A DNA stretch of 64,000 bases from Sutterella faecalis (GTDB lineage Bacteria > Pseudomonadota > Gammaproteobacteria > Burkholderiales > Burkholderiaceae_F). The translations under genes and the position numbers were made by a program. Of this stretch, positions 50,770 to 60,632 are shown piece after piece. The DNA is taken from NCBI RefSeq assembly GCF_006337085.1, contig NZ_CP040882.1:806001-870000 (forward strand), read 5' to 3'. The notes beneath the pieces are model-generated. The model saw only the letters and a program-made list of their open reading frames with translations. It searched no databases and was not told where the DNA came from. Each line of letters starts with the position of its first letter. Position 1 is the first letter of the stretch.

Positions 50770-51672
50770 TTAAACCTCGTCGGCCTTCTTTCTCGCCTCA
50801 AGGCGCAGCCGCCGCTGCATCAGCACGGTTTCCCCGAGGAAGAGCGCCACGGCCGACCAGATGAAGAGGAACCCGATCAGCATCTCGAGCGTAAAGGGCT
50901 CGTTGAAGGCGAAGACGCCGATCAGAAAGACCATCGAGGGACTCACGTACTGAATGATGGCGGACGTCGAATACGGAATGCTTCGAACGCCCGAAGCAAA
51001 GAGCAGAAGCGGAATCGCCGTAATGGGACCGGCCGCAATGAGAAGGAGCTGCGTCGTGCCGGAAGCGTCTGCGAAAGCGAGCTCCCCGGTGCTTCCGAGG
51101 TAGCCGAGCCAGAGAAGCGCAATTGGCGTGAGGATGAGGCTCTCAAGCGTCAGCCCCTCAATGCTTCCGAGAGGCGCAATCTTGCGGATCAGCCCATAGA
51201 CCCCGAACGTGAAGGCAAGCGCAAGCCCGAGGAAGGGCGGCACGCCCTTTACCCACGAGATCCAGAGAACGCCCGCGGCGGCGAGGCCCACGGCGATCTT
51301 CTGCGCAGCACGCAGCTTTTCTCTCAAAAATACGGCTGAAAGCAGAATGGAAACGAGCGGATTAATGAAGTACCCGAGCGAAGCCTCGATCGTGCGGTCC
51401 GTCACGATGGCGTAGACGTAAGTGCCCCAGTTCGCGCCCACGAGGAGCGCCGAAGCCGTGAAGATGAGGAGGATCCTCGGACTCGTAAGCGCGTCCTTAA
51501 GCCACGCGGTCCTGCGCATGACGAGAATCACGAGGGCGATGAAGAGGAGCGACCAGACGACGCGGTGCGCGAGGATCTCCATGGCGCCGATATTCGCGAG
51601 AGCATGGAAGTAGAAGGGAAAAAGCCCCCAGAGAATATAGGCGGCAAAGGTGCAGAAGATCCCGTAGAACAT
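50770..51672 (-). CDS. rarD: RarD/EamA-family transporter
   Basis: About 300 residues, ten hydrophobic segments, EamA fold. The start at 51672 opens MFYGIFCTFAAYILWGLFPFYFHAL, the standard RarD head, with AHRVVWSLLFIA near 38 and TDRTIEASLGYFINPLVSILL near 95. The family was named for chloramphenicol sensitivity; the natural substrate is unsettled. The longer frame to 51765 has no support. The ribosome site is weak. Confidence 0.88.
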   Translation of the reverse strand: MFYGIFCTFAAYILWGLFPFYFHALANIGAMEILAHRVVWSLLFIALVILVMRRTAWLKDALTSPRILLIFTASALLVGANWGTYVYAIVTDRTIEASLGYFINPLVSILLSAVFLREKLRAAQKIAVGLAAAGVLWISWVKGVPPFLGLALAFTFGVYGLIRKIAPLGSIEGLTLESLILTPIALLWLGYLGSTGELAFADASGTTQLLLIAAGPITAIPLLLFASGVRSIPYSTSAIIQYVSPSMVFLIGVFAFNEPFTLEMLIGFLFIWSAVALFLGETVLMQRRLRLEARKKADEV

Positions 51673-51798
51673 GGTGCGGGAGCGCGGGGAAAGCGCGCTT
51701 GAAGGTTGAGGATCGGGGAAAAAAAGGAAGCCTCCGGAGCGCCGGCAAAGAGAGACTTCGGGCATCTCCGGAGATCTGTACTTACGACTTCAGGGCTT

Positions 51799-53001
51799 TC
51801 AAGCCGCGAGCGCCTTCAGGCGTTCAAGCGCAATGCCCGCGAGGTAGGTCGAAGCGAGCGGAATCACCTCGTCGTTGAAGTCGAAGGTCGGATGGTGAAG
51901 CGATGCTTCGTGCGCGTCGTCGCGGATCCCCACGCGGATCATGGCGCCCGGGCGCTTGAAGAGGAATTCCGCAAAGTCCTCGCCCCCCATGGTCATGTCC
52001 ATGGGCTCCGCCGCGTCGGCGCCGAAATGACGGACGATGAAGTCGCGCACATGGGCCATGGTCTCAGGCGGATTGATGAGGGCCGGAACCAGACGGTCGT
52101 AGCGCAGTTCGCCCGTGCAGCTCTCCGACGCGGCAATCGTCTCGACCATCACCTTCATCTCGTGCTCGATCTGGTTGCGCACGTCTTCGCTGAAGGTGCG
52201 GACCGTCCCCGAAAGCGTCACTTCCGTCGGAATGACGTTGGGCGCGTTAAAGCGCCCGCCGTTCACGGACGAAATCGAGAGGACCGCAGGCTGAATGGGC
52301 ATCACCTTGCGCGAAACGATCGTCTGAAGACCGGAAATGAGGAGCCCCACCGCAGGAATCGGGTCGATGCCGAGATGCGGGCGCGCCGCATGAACGCCCC
52401 GGCCCTTCACGGAAATGTAGAAGAAGTCGGTCGAAGCCTGAGCTGGACCCGCGCAAAGGCCGAAGGCGCCCTTCCGGATCGTGGGTTCATCGTGGCAGCC
52501 GTAGATTTCGCGCACGCCGAGCTTGTCGAGAATCCCGGATTCTTCCACCGCACGCGCACCCTTGCCGATTTCCTCTGCCGGCTGGAAAACGCCCACCACG
52601 CGGCCGGCGAATTCGTTCTTCTTTTCCTGAAGATAGCGCAACGCCCCGAGGAGCCACGTCGCATGGCCGTCATGCCCGCAGGCGTGGCAGCGAAGTTCCG
52701 TCTGACTCTTCCAGGCATTTTCCGAATTGTCGGGCATCGGGAGCGCGTCGATGTCGCCGCGAAGCGCCACGGCCGGACCCGGACGGGCGCCGTCCACCAC
52801 GGCGATCAAGGCACCGGGAACCGTCGTGTCGTCAAGCTCCGTCACGCCCCAGGCGCGGAGCTTTTCCTTCAGAAGCGCCACCGTGCGCTTCGTTTCAAAC
52901 CCGAGCTCCGGATGCGCATGAATGTCGCGGCGAATCTCCGCGAGCTCATCGGCCCAGGCGCCGATCTCCGGAAAAACCTTGTCCTTGAGAACGTACTGCA
53001 T
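51799..53001 (-). CDS. M20-family metal-dependent amidohydrolase (hippurate hydrolase type)
   Basis: A 400-residue peptidase family M20D enzyme that hydrolyses N-acyl amino acids or hippurate-like amides. The ATG at 53001 with AAAGGAAAGG upstream is preferred to the TTG two codons earlier. Metal and family motifs: LRGDIDALPMPD (about 75-86), CHACGHDGHATWLLGA (about 103-118), QPAEEIGKGARAV (about 138-150), ARPHLGIDPI and MTMGGEDFAEF (about 355). Cytoplasmic. Peptide and acyl-amino-acid uptake by the next ABC operon may feed it. Confidence 0.9.
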   Translation of the reverse strand: MQYVLKDKVFPEIGAWADELAEIRRDIHAHPELGFETKRTVALLKEKLRAWGVTELDDTTVPGALIAVVDGARPGPAVALRGDIDALPMPDNSENAWKSQTELRCHACGHDGHATWLLGALRYLQEKKNEFAGRVVGVFQPAEEIGKGARAVEESGILDKLGVREIYGCHDEPTIRKGAFGLCAGPAQASTDFFYISVKGRGVHAARPHLGIDPIPAVGLLISGLQTIVSRKVMPIQPAVLSISSVNGGRFNAPNVIPTEVTLSGTVRTFSEDVRNQIEHEMKVMVETIAASESCTGELRYDRLVPALINPPETMAHVRDFIVRHFGADAAEPMDMTMGGEDFAEFLFKRPGAMIRVGIRDDAHEASLHHPTFDFNDEVIPLASTYLAGIALERLKALAA

Positions 53002-53503
53002 CGTCAAACCTTTCCTTTGTGTTTTTTCATACCCTTCGGGGAAAATCTTCGCGCCCTTGAGCGGCTCGAAACGGGCATCCGTTCATTCTAGGGAGAAGAC
53101 GCGCCATCCTGCCTCAGGTGCATTGCGCATCCTTTATGCCTCAAGTCGGAGCACGGCCGCAGGTCTTCGCGCACCAGAATGCGGCGCAAAAGCCTGTTGC
53201 CGGCAAACTTCGTGCACAACTTTGATGGGTGGCGCACGAAGATACGGCATCTGAGCTTAGTACTTTTGTTTTCAATCAAATTCGAAGGCGATTTGCAAGA
53301 CAGGCAGGCGCTTCACCTGAGGCCTGAACTTCTCTCTCGGGTTAGGCTTGAGAATCGCGCCCGGAAGACGGCTCTGAAGAACGCATGCCTCAAGCTGGCA
53401 TGGTTCTTGCTCATTCCGATCGCAGACGGGCTGACGTGCCGGCGTTTTTTTCCCAATCCGCCGTCGCCCACCGAATATTTGTAGAAGAAAACTTATTTTG
53501 AAG
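53002..53503. other. 502-bp divergent gap upstream of the peptide ABC operon
   Basis: No credible ORF or RNA gene. It must contain the divergent promoters for the M20 gene and the ABC operon. A moderately AT-rich stretch at 53255-53285 is a likely promoter area. Confidence 0.45.
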
Positions 53504-55384
53504 ATGGAAAGAGCAGACACCAAGCCCGATTCCCTGCAGGACAACCTGCCGGTGCTAGAAGTGAAGAACCTCAGAGTTCAGTTTTCTTCCGACAGCGGCA
53601 CGACGACTGCCGTAGTGGATGAATCCTTCGTCATTCACAAGGGCGAAACGCTCGCGCTCGTCGGCGAATCGGGTTCAGGCAAATCCGTGACCTCGCTCTC
53701 CGTCATGCGCCTCGTTGAGCACGGCGGCGGCAAGATCGTCAACGGCTCCATTCATCTGCGCTGCCGCGACGGGCGCTTGGTGGACCTCATGAAGGCCTCG
53801 CGTTCGGAACTCCAGGCGCTGAGAGGCTCCGAAGTCGCGATGATCTTCCAGGAACCGATGACGTCCCTCAACCCGGTCTTCACCGTGGGCGCTCAGATTG
53901 CGGAAAGCCTGACGCTCCACCGCGGGATGAGCGAAGCCGAGGCTTTGAAGGAAGCCGTGCGTCTTCTCGAGCTCGTTCGCATTCCGGACGCCGAACGCGT
54001 TGCCATGCGCTTTCCCCATCAGCTCTCGGGCGGCATGCGTCAGCGCGTGATGATTGCCATTGCGCTTGCCTGCAAGCCCCAGCTCCTCATTGCCGACGAA
54101 CCGACCACGGCGCTCGACGTCACGGTTCAGGCCCAGATTCTTGCGCTCATTGCCGAGCTCCAGAAGGAAATCGGCATGGCGGTCCTCTTCATTACGCACG
54201 ACATGGGCGTGGTCGCCCAGATTGCCGACCGCGTGGCCGTCATGCGCTACGGCGAAATTGTCGAGGAAGGCAAAGCCGTCGACATCTTCGACGCGCCGAA
54301 GCACCCCTATACGCAGGCGCTTCTTTCCGCCGTCCCGCGCCTCGGGAGCCTGAAGGACATCCCGCACCCGTGCTTCTTCCGCCTCATTGATCCGGACAAC
54401 GGCCGCGTGATCGAACCGCCCTCTGACAAGCTGCCGCCCCCGGGCGACACCATTCTTGAAGTCAACGACATCGTGAAGACCTTCCCGGTGCGCACGGACT
54501 TCTGGGGCAAGCCCACCTATGTGGTGCGCGCCTGCGACCACGTGAGCTTCAAGCTCCGTCAGGGCGAAACCCTCTCGATCGTGGGCGAATCGGGCTGCGG
54601 CAAGTCGACGACGGGCCGCGCGCTCCTGAGGCTTCTTGACATCGACTCGGGCGACATCATCTACCGCGACCGCTCGCTCGTTCATATGACGCGCCGGGAT
54701 CTGCAGCATGCCCGCCGCGATTTGCAGATGATCTTCCAGGATCCGTATGCGTCTCTCGACCCGCGCCAGACCGTGGGCTACTCGATTGCGGAACCCCTCA
54801 TGATCCACAACGTCTGCTCGAAGTCGGAGATGTGGGACCGCGTGGCGATGCTCCTGAAGAGAGTCGGCCTCTCGCCCGACATGGCGAACCGCTATCCGCA
54901 CGAATTCTCGGGCGGCCAGCGCCAGCGCATCTGCATTGCGCGCGCCCTTGCGCTTCAGCCGAAGGTGATCGTCGCCGACGAGTGCGTCGCCGCGCTCGAC
55001 GTTTCGATCCGCGCTCAGGTCGTGAACCTCATGATGGAGCTCCAGGAAGAAATGGGGCTCTCCTACATCTTCATTTCGCACGACATGGGCGTCGTCGAGC
55101 GCATCAGCCACCGCGTCGCCGTCATGTACCTGGGGCAGATCGTCGAAATGGGCCCGCGCCAGTCGGTGCTTGGCCATCCCTATCACCCCTATACCCAGAA
55201 GCTTCTTTCGGCCGTGCCGATTGCAGACCCGAAGGAGCGCAATCTTCTCAAGCTCATCAACCTTTCGGACCTTCCGAGCCCGGTGCGCCGCGTGGGCGAC
55301 GAACCGGTGGTGGATCCCCTGGTTGAGGTTGAACCCGGGCACTTTGTCGCCCGCCATCAGATCGGGCAGATGTCGGGGGCCTGA
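53504..55384 (+). CDS. gsiA: Dipeptide/glutathione-type ABC transporter, fused dual ATPase (GsiA-like)
   Basis: A 626-residue protein with two ABC ATPase domains. The first (about 15-265) has LVGESGSGKSVTSLS, LSGGMRQRVMIAIAL and LLIADEPTTALDVT; the second (about 320-575) has IVGESGCGKSTTGRALL, FSGGQRQRICIARALA and VIVADECVAALDVS, where Cys replaces the usual Pro in the Walker B DEP. Each ends in an oligopeptide-transporter tail. The fused form is typical of GsiA. The start is taken at the ATG 53504; a TTG lies two codons upstream. It begins a four-gene operon. Confidence 0.88.
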   Translation: MERADTKPDSLQDNLPVLEVKNLRVQFSSDSGTTTAVVDESFVIHKGETLALVGESGSGKSVTSLSVMRLVEHGGGKIVNGSIHLRCRDGRLVDLMKASRSELQALRGSEVAMIFQEPMTSLNPVFTVGAQIAESLTLHRGMSEAEALKEAVRLLELVRIPDAERVAMRFPHQLSGGMRQRVMIAIALACKPQLLIADEPTTALDVTVQAQILALIAELQKEIGMAVLFITHDMGVVAQIADRVAVMRYGEIVEEGKAVDIFDAPKHPYTQALLSAVPRLGSLKDIPHPCFFRLIDPDNGRVIEPPSDKLPPPGDTILEVNDIVKTFPVRTDFWGKPTYVVRACDHVSFKLRQGETLSIVGESGCGKSTTGRALLRLLDIDSGDIIYRDRSLVHMTRRDLQHARRDLQMIFQDPYASLDPRQTVGYSIAEPLMIHNVCSKSEMWDRVAMLLKRVGLSPDMANRYPHEFSGGQRQRICIARALALQPKVIVADECVAALDVSIRAQVVNLMMELQEEMGLSYIFISHDMGVVERISHRVAVMYLGQIVEMGPRQSVLGHPYHPYTQKLLSAVPIADPKERNLLKLINLSDLPSPVRRVGDEPVVDPLVEVEPGHFVARHQIGQMSGA

Positions 55385-55452
55385 TCTGAGTTCTGAACCC
55401 TAGTTCTTCGGCAAACCTCTTCCTTTTTTCACTCCTCCAGAAAGGCAATCAG

Positions 55453-56988
55453 ATGAAATTCGTCAAGGCTGCTCTGCCCCTTATATTTTCCGGCGCACTC
55501 CTTGCCGCAGGCGCCGCTCAGGCCGCCCAGAAGGACGTGACCGTTGCGGTCGCCTCCACCTTCACGACGCTCGACCCCTACAACGCGAGCGACACGCTCT
55601 CGCAGGCGGTCGTGAAGTCCTTCTACGAAGGGCTCTTCTCGTTCGACAAGGACATGAAGCTCGTCAACGTCCTCGCTGAAGGCTATGAAGCGAGTCCCGA
55701 CGGCCTCGTCTATACGGTGAAGCTGCGCCAGGGCGTGAAGTTCCAGAATGGCGAAGACTTCAATGCCGAAGCCGTCAAGATCAACTACGAACGCGTGATG
55801 GATAAGAAGAATAGCCTCAAGCGCTATGTCCTCTTCTCCAACATCGACCGCATCGACGTGGTCGACGCCCATACGGTGAAGTTCACGCTGAAGAAGCCCT
55901 TCTCGGCCTTCATCAATCAGCTCGCGCACCCGAGCGGCGGCATGATCTGCCCGAAGGCGCTTGAAAAGTGGGGCGCTCAGATTGCGTTCCACCCCTGCGG
56001 CACCGGTCCCTTCATCATGAAGGACTACAACCCGGCCGAAGTTCTGAAGGTTGAGAAGAACCCGAACTACTGGCGCGCCGGCTACCCGAAGGTGGATTCG
56101 ATCACCTTCAAGCCCGTCGTTGAAAATTCGACCCGCGTCGCGATGCTTCTCACCGGCGAAGCGCAGTATGCGTTCCCGCTTCCTGCCGAGCAGGTGAAGC
56201 AAATAGAGAAGCGCGATGCCGTCCGCGTCGACGTGACGCCCTCGATCATCACGCGCTACGTCGAAATGAACATGACGAAGAAGGTCTTCCAGGACGTTCG
56301 CGTCCGTCAGGCCCTCAACTACGCGATCAACAAGGAAGCGCTCGTCAAGGTTGCCTTCAACGGCTATGCGGATCCCGCCACGGGCGTGGCTCCGATGAAC
56401 GTCGACTATGCCGTGAAGCTCGGTCCCTGGCCTTATGATCCCAAGAAGGCGCGCGAGCTCCTGAAGGAAGCGGGCTATCCGAACGGCTTCAGGGTAACGC
56501 TCTGGTCGGGCTACAACCACTCGACCGCGATGAAGATCATCCAGTTCCTGCAGCAGCAGCTCGCGCAGGTGGGCGTTAAGGCCGACATCCGCGCGCTTGA
56601 AGCGGGCCAGCGCACCGCGCTCGTTGAATCTGTCACGCCTGAGAAGTCCGAACACCAGCTCTACTACATCGGCTGGTCGAGCTCCACGGGCGAAATGGAC
56701 TACGCGATCCGTCCGCTTCTCGCGACCTCGAGCTTCACGCCGAACGATTCGAACGATTCCTATTATTCGAACAAGATGGTCGACGAGAAGCTCATGGAAG
56801 CGCTCGCCACCACCGACCGCGCGAAGAAGGCTGAGCTCTACAGCGACATCCAGAAGCAGATCTGGAACGATGCGCCGTGGATCTTCCTCGTGACCGAGCA
56901 GAACATTGCCGGTGCGGCGAAGAACCTCACGGGCTTCTACATCCAGCCCGATGCGAGCTTCAACTTCACGGAGCTTGAGCTCAAGTAA
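55453..56988 (+). CDS. gsiB: Peptide/glutathione ABC receptor (GsiB-like)
   Basis: A 511-residue periplasmic solute-binding protein, family 5. Signal peptide FVKAALPLIFSGALLAAG with cleavage after AQA. Family signs: TTLDPYNASDTLSQAVVKSF, YEASPDGLVYTVKLRQGVKF in order, GTGPFIMKDYNP and VRQALNYAINKEALVK. It delivers peptides or glutathione to the two permeases that follow. Ribosome site AGAAAGGCAATCAG. Confidence 0.9.
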   Translation: MKFVKAALPLIFSGALLAAGAAQAAQKDVTVAVASTFTTLDPYNASDTLSQAVVKSFYEGLFSFDKDMKLVNVLAEGYEASPDGLVYTVKLRQGVKFQNGEDFNAEAVKINYERVMDKKNSLKRYVLFSNIDRIDVVDAHTVKFTLKKPFSAFINQLAHPSGGMICPKALEKWGAQIAFHPCGTGPFIMKDYNPAEVLKVEKNPNYWRAGYPKVDSITFKPVVENSTRVAMLLTGEAQYAFPLPAEQVKQIEKRDAVRVDVTPSIITRYVEMNMTKKVFQDVRVRQALNYAINKEALVKVAFNGYADPATGVAPMNVDYAVKLGPWPYDPKKARELLKEAGYPNGFRVTLWSGYNHSTAMKIIQFLQQQLAQVGVKADIRALEAGQRTALVESVTPEKSEHQLYYIGWSSSTGEMDYAIRPLLATSSFTPNDSNDSYYSNKMVDEKLMEALATTDRAKKAELYSDIQKQIWNDAPWIFLVTEQNIAGAAKNLTGFYIQPDASFNFTELELK

Positions 56989-57116
56989 GGCTTTAAGCGA
57001 AACCTACCCGCCCGAAGCGGCCCCGGCTTCTCTCAGAACACTCTTCGAGAGAGGCTTCGCCGCTCCGGGGCTTTTCACACCAACTTCAATTCTCAGGCGA
57101 ATGCGCCGGCGACTCC

Positions 57117-58037
57117 ATGCTGCGATATTTCATTAAAAGACTCCTGGGCATGATCCCAACGCTCATCATCGTCGCGATCTGCGTCTTCTTCTTCATCCAC
57201 CTGCTGCCGGGCGACCCGGCCCGACTTGCAGCCGGCCCGGAAGCCGACGAAGCGACGGTGGAGATGATCCGCCACAGCCTTGGCCTCGACAGGTCGCTCC
57301 CTGAGCAGTTCATCCATTTCGTCGCCGGCGTCCTCCAGGGCGACTTCGGCACCTCGATCCGCTCCCAGCGCCCGGTGATTCAGGAAATTGCCGAACGCTT
57401 CGGGCCGACCCTCTACCTCACGCTCGCGTCGATGTTCTGGTCGGTGGTCTTCGGCCTCGTGATCGGCGTCATTTCCGCCGTCTTCCGCAACAAGTGGCCG
57501 GATCGCCTCGGCATGACGCTTGCCGTTTCGGGCATTTCGTTCCCCGCCTTCGCGCTCGGCATCCTGCTGATGGAGATCTTCTCCGTCGAGCTCGGCTGGC
57601 TCCCCACCGTGGGTGCGGCTTCCTGGAAGCACTACATTCTCCCCTCGATTACGCTGGGCGCTGCGGTCGCCGCCGTCATGGCCCGATTCACGCGCGCGTC
57701 CTTCGTCGAGGTTCTCCATGACGACTACATCCGCACGGCCCGCGCGAAGGGCGTGACGGAAACCAACATCGTCGTCAAGCACGCGCTGAGGAACGCCCTC
57801 ATTCCGGTGGTCACCATGATGGGTCTTCAGTTCGGCTTCCTCTTGGGCGGCTCGATCGTCGTTGAGAAGGTATTCAACTGGCCCGGCATGGGTCGCCTCC
57901 TCGTCGACGCCGTCGACATGCGCGACTATCCGGTGATCCAGGCGAGCGTTCTGCTCTTCTCGCTTGAATTCATCGTGATCAACCTCGTGGTCGACGTGCT
58001 CTACGGATGGATCAATCCGTCGATTCGCTACAAGTAA
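57117..58037 (+). CDS. gsiC: Peptide/glutathione ABC permease (GsiC-like)
   Basis: A 306-residue DppB-type permease with 6 membrane segments: LRYFIKRLLGMIPTLIIVA at the start, a long periplasmic loop with LGLDRSLPEQFIHFV, and the EAA loop DDYIRTARAKGVTETNIVVKHALRNALIP (about 200-228). The end YGWINPSIRYK is typical of DppB/GsiC. Confidence 0.93.
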   Translation: MLRYFIKRLLGMIPTLIIVAICVFFFIHLLPGDPARLAAGPEADEATVEMIRHSLGLDRSLPEQFIHFVAGVLQGDFGTSIRSQRPVIQEIAERFGPTLYLTLASMFWSVVFGLVIGVISAVFRNKWPDRLGMTLAVSGISFPAFALGILLMEIFSVELGWLPTVGAASWKHYILPSITLGAAVAAVMARFTRASFVEVLHDDYIRTARAKGVTETNIVVKHALRNALIPVVTMMGLQFGFLLGGSIVVEKVFNWPGMGRLLVDAVDMRDYPVIQASVLLFSLEFIVINLVVDVLYGWINPSIRYK

Positions 58038-58084
58038 TTGATCCACTACTGAAGAGAAAAAACATTTCCGGAGAATCAGAAAAA

Positions 58085-58987
58085 ATGAGTACCTCTACTG
58101 CAGTGGATCCCCGCATCGCGAAGTCGAATGACGCGCTGCGCACGCCCATGGGCGAATTCTGGAGAAAGTTCAAGAAGCAGCCCGTCGCCATGGCGGCCGG
58201 CATCTTCGTCCTCTTTCTCATCGTCGTTGCAATTCTCGGGCCGGTGATCACGCCCTTCGACCCTGAGAACTACTTCGACTACGACATGCTGAACGAAGGC
58301 CCCTCGGCCGCGCATTGGTTCGGCGTTGACGCGCTCGGGCGCGACATCTTCAGCCGCATCGTTGCCGGCACGCGCATCTCGCTTGTCTGCGGCTTCACGT
58401 CCGTCTTCGCGGGCGCCGTGATCGGCACGATTCTCGGCCTCATCGCGGGCTTCTATGAAGGCTGGGCCGACCGCGTCATCATGCGCATCGCCGACGTGCT
58501 CTTCGCCTTCCCGGGCATCCTTCTCGCGATCGGCATCGTGGCGATTCTCGGCGGCGGCATGCTCAACGTCGTCGCCGCCGTCGCGATCTTCTCGATTCCG
58601 GCCTTCGCCCGACTCGTTCGCGCGAACGTCCTTTCGCTTAAGACCCAGACCTATGTGGAAGCGGCGAAATCTCTCGGCATCAGCGACTCGATGCTTCTCA
58701 TCCGCCACATTCTCCCGGGCACGATCTCGGTGATTCTCGTCTACCTCTCGATGCGAATCGGCACCTCGATCATCACGGCGGCGTCGCTCTCCTTCCTCGG
58801 CCTCGGCGCTCAGCCCCCGATGCCTGAATGGGGCGCCATGCTGAACGAAGCCCGCGCGGACCTCCTTACCGCTCCGCATGCGGCGATCTTCCCCGTGATC
58901 GCGATCTTCCTCACCGTGCTCGCCTTCAACCTTCTCGGCGACGGTCTGCGCGACGCGCTTGACCCGAAGGTGGATACGAACCGCTGA
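58085..58987 (+). CDS. gsiD: Peptide/glutathione ABC permease (GsiD-like)
   Basis: A 300-residue DppC-type permease: GEFWRKFKKQPVAMAAGIFV at the head, WFGVDALGRDIFSRIVAGTRIS (about 77-98), the EAA loop TYVEAAKSLGISDSMLLIRHILPG and GLGAQPPMPEWGAMLNEAR near 240. The start at 58085 follows CCGGAGAATCAGAAAA. Last gene of the operon, followed by a strong terminator. Confidence 0.93.
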   Translation: MSTSTAVDPRIAKSNDALRTPMGEFWRKFKKQPVAMAAGIFVLFLIVVAILGPVITPFDPENYFDYDMLNEGPSAAHWFGVDALGRDIFSRIVAGTRISLVCGFTSVFAGAVIGTILGLIAGFYEGWADRVIMRIADVLFAFPGILLAIGIVAILGGGMLNVVAAVAIFSIPAFARLVRANVLSLKTQTYVEAAKSLGISDSMLLIRHILPGTISVILVYLSMRIGTSIITAASLSFLGLGAQPPMPEWGAMLNEARADLLTAPHAAIFPVIAIFLTVLAFNLLGDGLRDALDPKVDTNR

Positions 58988-59026
58988 CCATTTTTCCGGA
59001 GCCTCTGCTCCGTGAAAGACTTAATG

Positions 59027-59062
59027 ACGGCCGGGTTCTCAAGGGAATCCGGCCGTTTTTTT
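59027..59062 (+). terminator. Terminator of the peptide ABC operon
   Basis: Stem ACGGCCGG/CCGGCCGT (59027-59034 with 59049-59056) followed by seven T. Confidence 0.9.
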
Positions 59063-59073
59063 CCACGAAAGAT

Positions 59074-59096
59074 AGGAAGCCCTCGGCGCGCGACCT
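59074..59096. repeat. 23-bp inverted repeat, left copy
   Basis: Exact reverse complement of 60758-60780. The pair flanks the second IS110-family element at a distance of about 70-230 bases from the transposase ends. Confidence 0.8.
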
Positions 59097-59155
59097 TCCC
59101 TGCGGGCGTTCTCACAAGAACGTCCAGCATGGTATCTGCTGCTTCTCAGGCTGCT

Positions 59156-60632
59156 GAAGCTACGCTAACTGCTGACGACTGCGCCTAGGATCGCACCCGT
59201 TTTCGTCTCCACAACCAGGCCGTCAGCGATCACGTATTTCGTTCCTTTGAGTTTCAGCAACTGCTTTACGCCGTTCTTTGCTCGTTCCATCAAGGTGTCC
59301 CGAAACGCCGTTGACTGGTAAGGCTCAAAGCCTTTCTGATGAGTGAGAACGGAATAAATGATGCGTGCGAGCAGGTGTGCGAAGGCGACCATGGCACGCC
59401 TGTAGCCGCGCCGCATCTTGAGCACCTGGAATTTTTCCTTCAGCGCAGCGGTACCGCCGACCACAAGTCCTCTGGCGGCTTCAATCAGCGTGCGCCTCAG
59501 GTGTTTGTTCCCTTTCGGGCATTTTCCACTTTTCTGTTTGCCGGCAGATGTGTTGTCCCCCGGGCAAATGCCGAGCCAGGAAGTAAACTGCTCTGACGTG
59601 GGGAAGTGGTCCTTCAAATCCGCACAGAGTTCGGCGTAAATCATGCGGGCCGAGCGTTCCTGAATCCCCGTTATGGTAATGAGCAGCTGGATGTCCTTCT
59701 CGTAGGGAGCCTGCAGCTGGCGGAGCCTTTCGAAAGTGCTTCGGTCGTACTCCTCGAGCTGATCGATCTTTTTCCGGAGCGCCAGAATCTGCTCCTTCAT
59801 CATCGGCTCGATTTCGAAGTTGAGCGCCTGCATGATCTGCTCAGGGCTTGCCCGCAGCCGGCGGCTGTTTTGCTTGATGACATCAAACAAGTGCGGATCA
59901 TCTCTGAGCTTGGCCATCAGGATGAGGCTGGCAGCTTTGCCTCCGCGGATGTCGCTGAATACCGTTGTAGGCCGGCATCCGGTGAGATTCAGAGACTTGC
60001 CGAAACGATTGGAAGTTCGGGAAATGTCATTCCTGTTCTTCTGCAGATCACGTGAAATGACGCGCTGCAGACGAAAGGCCTTCTCCGGCACGAAGGATTT
60101 TTTGAAGTTTCCCGTTCGGGCAAGAGACGCCAGACGTGATGCGTCCTTGCGGTCTGTTTTGCGGCCGGCTGCCGCTTTGGCGTCGCGGGCATTGATCAGA
60201 GCCAGCTGCTCAGAAGTGAAGCCGGCTCTCTCGAGGGCTTCGTACGGGCTCTGCCACAATGACCCGGTTGATTCCATAAGGATGATGTCGGGATTGCATT
60301 CACGGCACCAGGCGGCGAAAGCATCGATGCTTGCGCGGTCGGTATTGAAATCCCGGCTCTCAGATTGTTCACGATGACCTGCAACCTGCTTCTGATGGCA
60401 GCAGACGAGTAGGTTGAGATGAACGTCAATGCCTATTGCCGAGCGGTACATCGCGTGAACAGTAATTTCGGGATTACTGATCTGCGCACGGGCAGCTCGC
60501 AATGGCGTATCGGTACGGTTAGACTTACTCATAGCCCCTCCATTAAGAAATGATTGGGGTTCGAGGAAGCCCTGGCAACCACGAAGATGTTGGAGAAACA
60601 GGTAGACGCAGCAACCACCCGGAAGCTACGCT
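59156..60632 (-). mobile_element. Second IS110-family insertion sequence, ends approximate
   Basis: Contains one IS110-type transposase. A direct repeat GAAGCTACGCT occurs at 59156-59166, overlapping the transposase stop, and at 60622-60632, upstream of its start. This may mark the two ends or core sequences, giving an element of about 1.47 kb. The non-coding segment upstream of the transposase (60533 on) is where IS110-group elements encode their guide RNA. The larger unit may instead reach the 23-bp inverted repeats. Confidence 0.6.
59165..60532 (-). CDS. IS110-family transposase (IS110 group)
   Basis: A 455-residue DEDD recombinase unrelated at close range to the copy at 46309. The N-terminal RuvC-like domain has IGIDVHLNLLVCC, ILMESTGSLW and AAAGRKTDRKDASRLASLA (about 117-135). 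The C-terminal Tnp_20 domain has LLITITGIQERSARMIYAE, FTSWLGICPGDNTSAGK and PKGNKHLRRTLIEAARG, with the catalytic Ser probably in TSAGKQKSGKC. The start at 60532 has a GGAGGGG site. The C-terminus is longer than average. Confidence 0.92.
   Translation of the reverse strand: MSKSNRTDTPLRAARAQISNPEITVHAMYRSAIGIDVHLNLLVCCHQKQVAGHREQSESRDFNTDRASIDAFAAWCRECNPDIILMESTGSLWQSPYEALERAGFTSEQLALINARDAKAAAGRKTDRKDASRLASLARTGNFKKSFVPEKAFRLQRVISRDLQKNRNDISRTSNRFGKSLNLTGCRPTTVFSDIRGGKAASLILMAKLRDDPHLFDVIKQNSRRLRASPEQIMQALNFEIEPMMKEQILALRKKIDQLEEYDRSTFERLRQLQAPYEKDIQLLITITGIQERSARMIYAELCADLKDHFPTSEQFTSWLGICPGDNTSAGKQKSGKCPKGNKHLRRTLIEAARGLVVGGTAALKEKFQVLKMRRGYRRAMVAFAHLLARIIYSVLTHQKGFEPYQSTAFRDTLMERAKNGVKQLLKLKGTKYVIADGLVVETKTGAILGAVVSS

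Noticed and set aside
53675..55357. 560-residue minus-strand frame opposite the dual ATPase
   Set aside because: The plus strand carries complete paired ABC motifs; the antisense product is His/Arg/Asp-rich and unlike any family.
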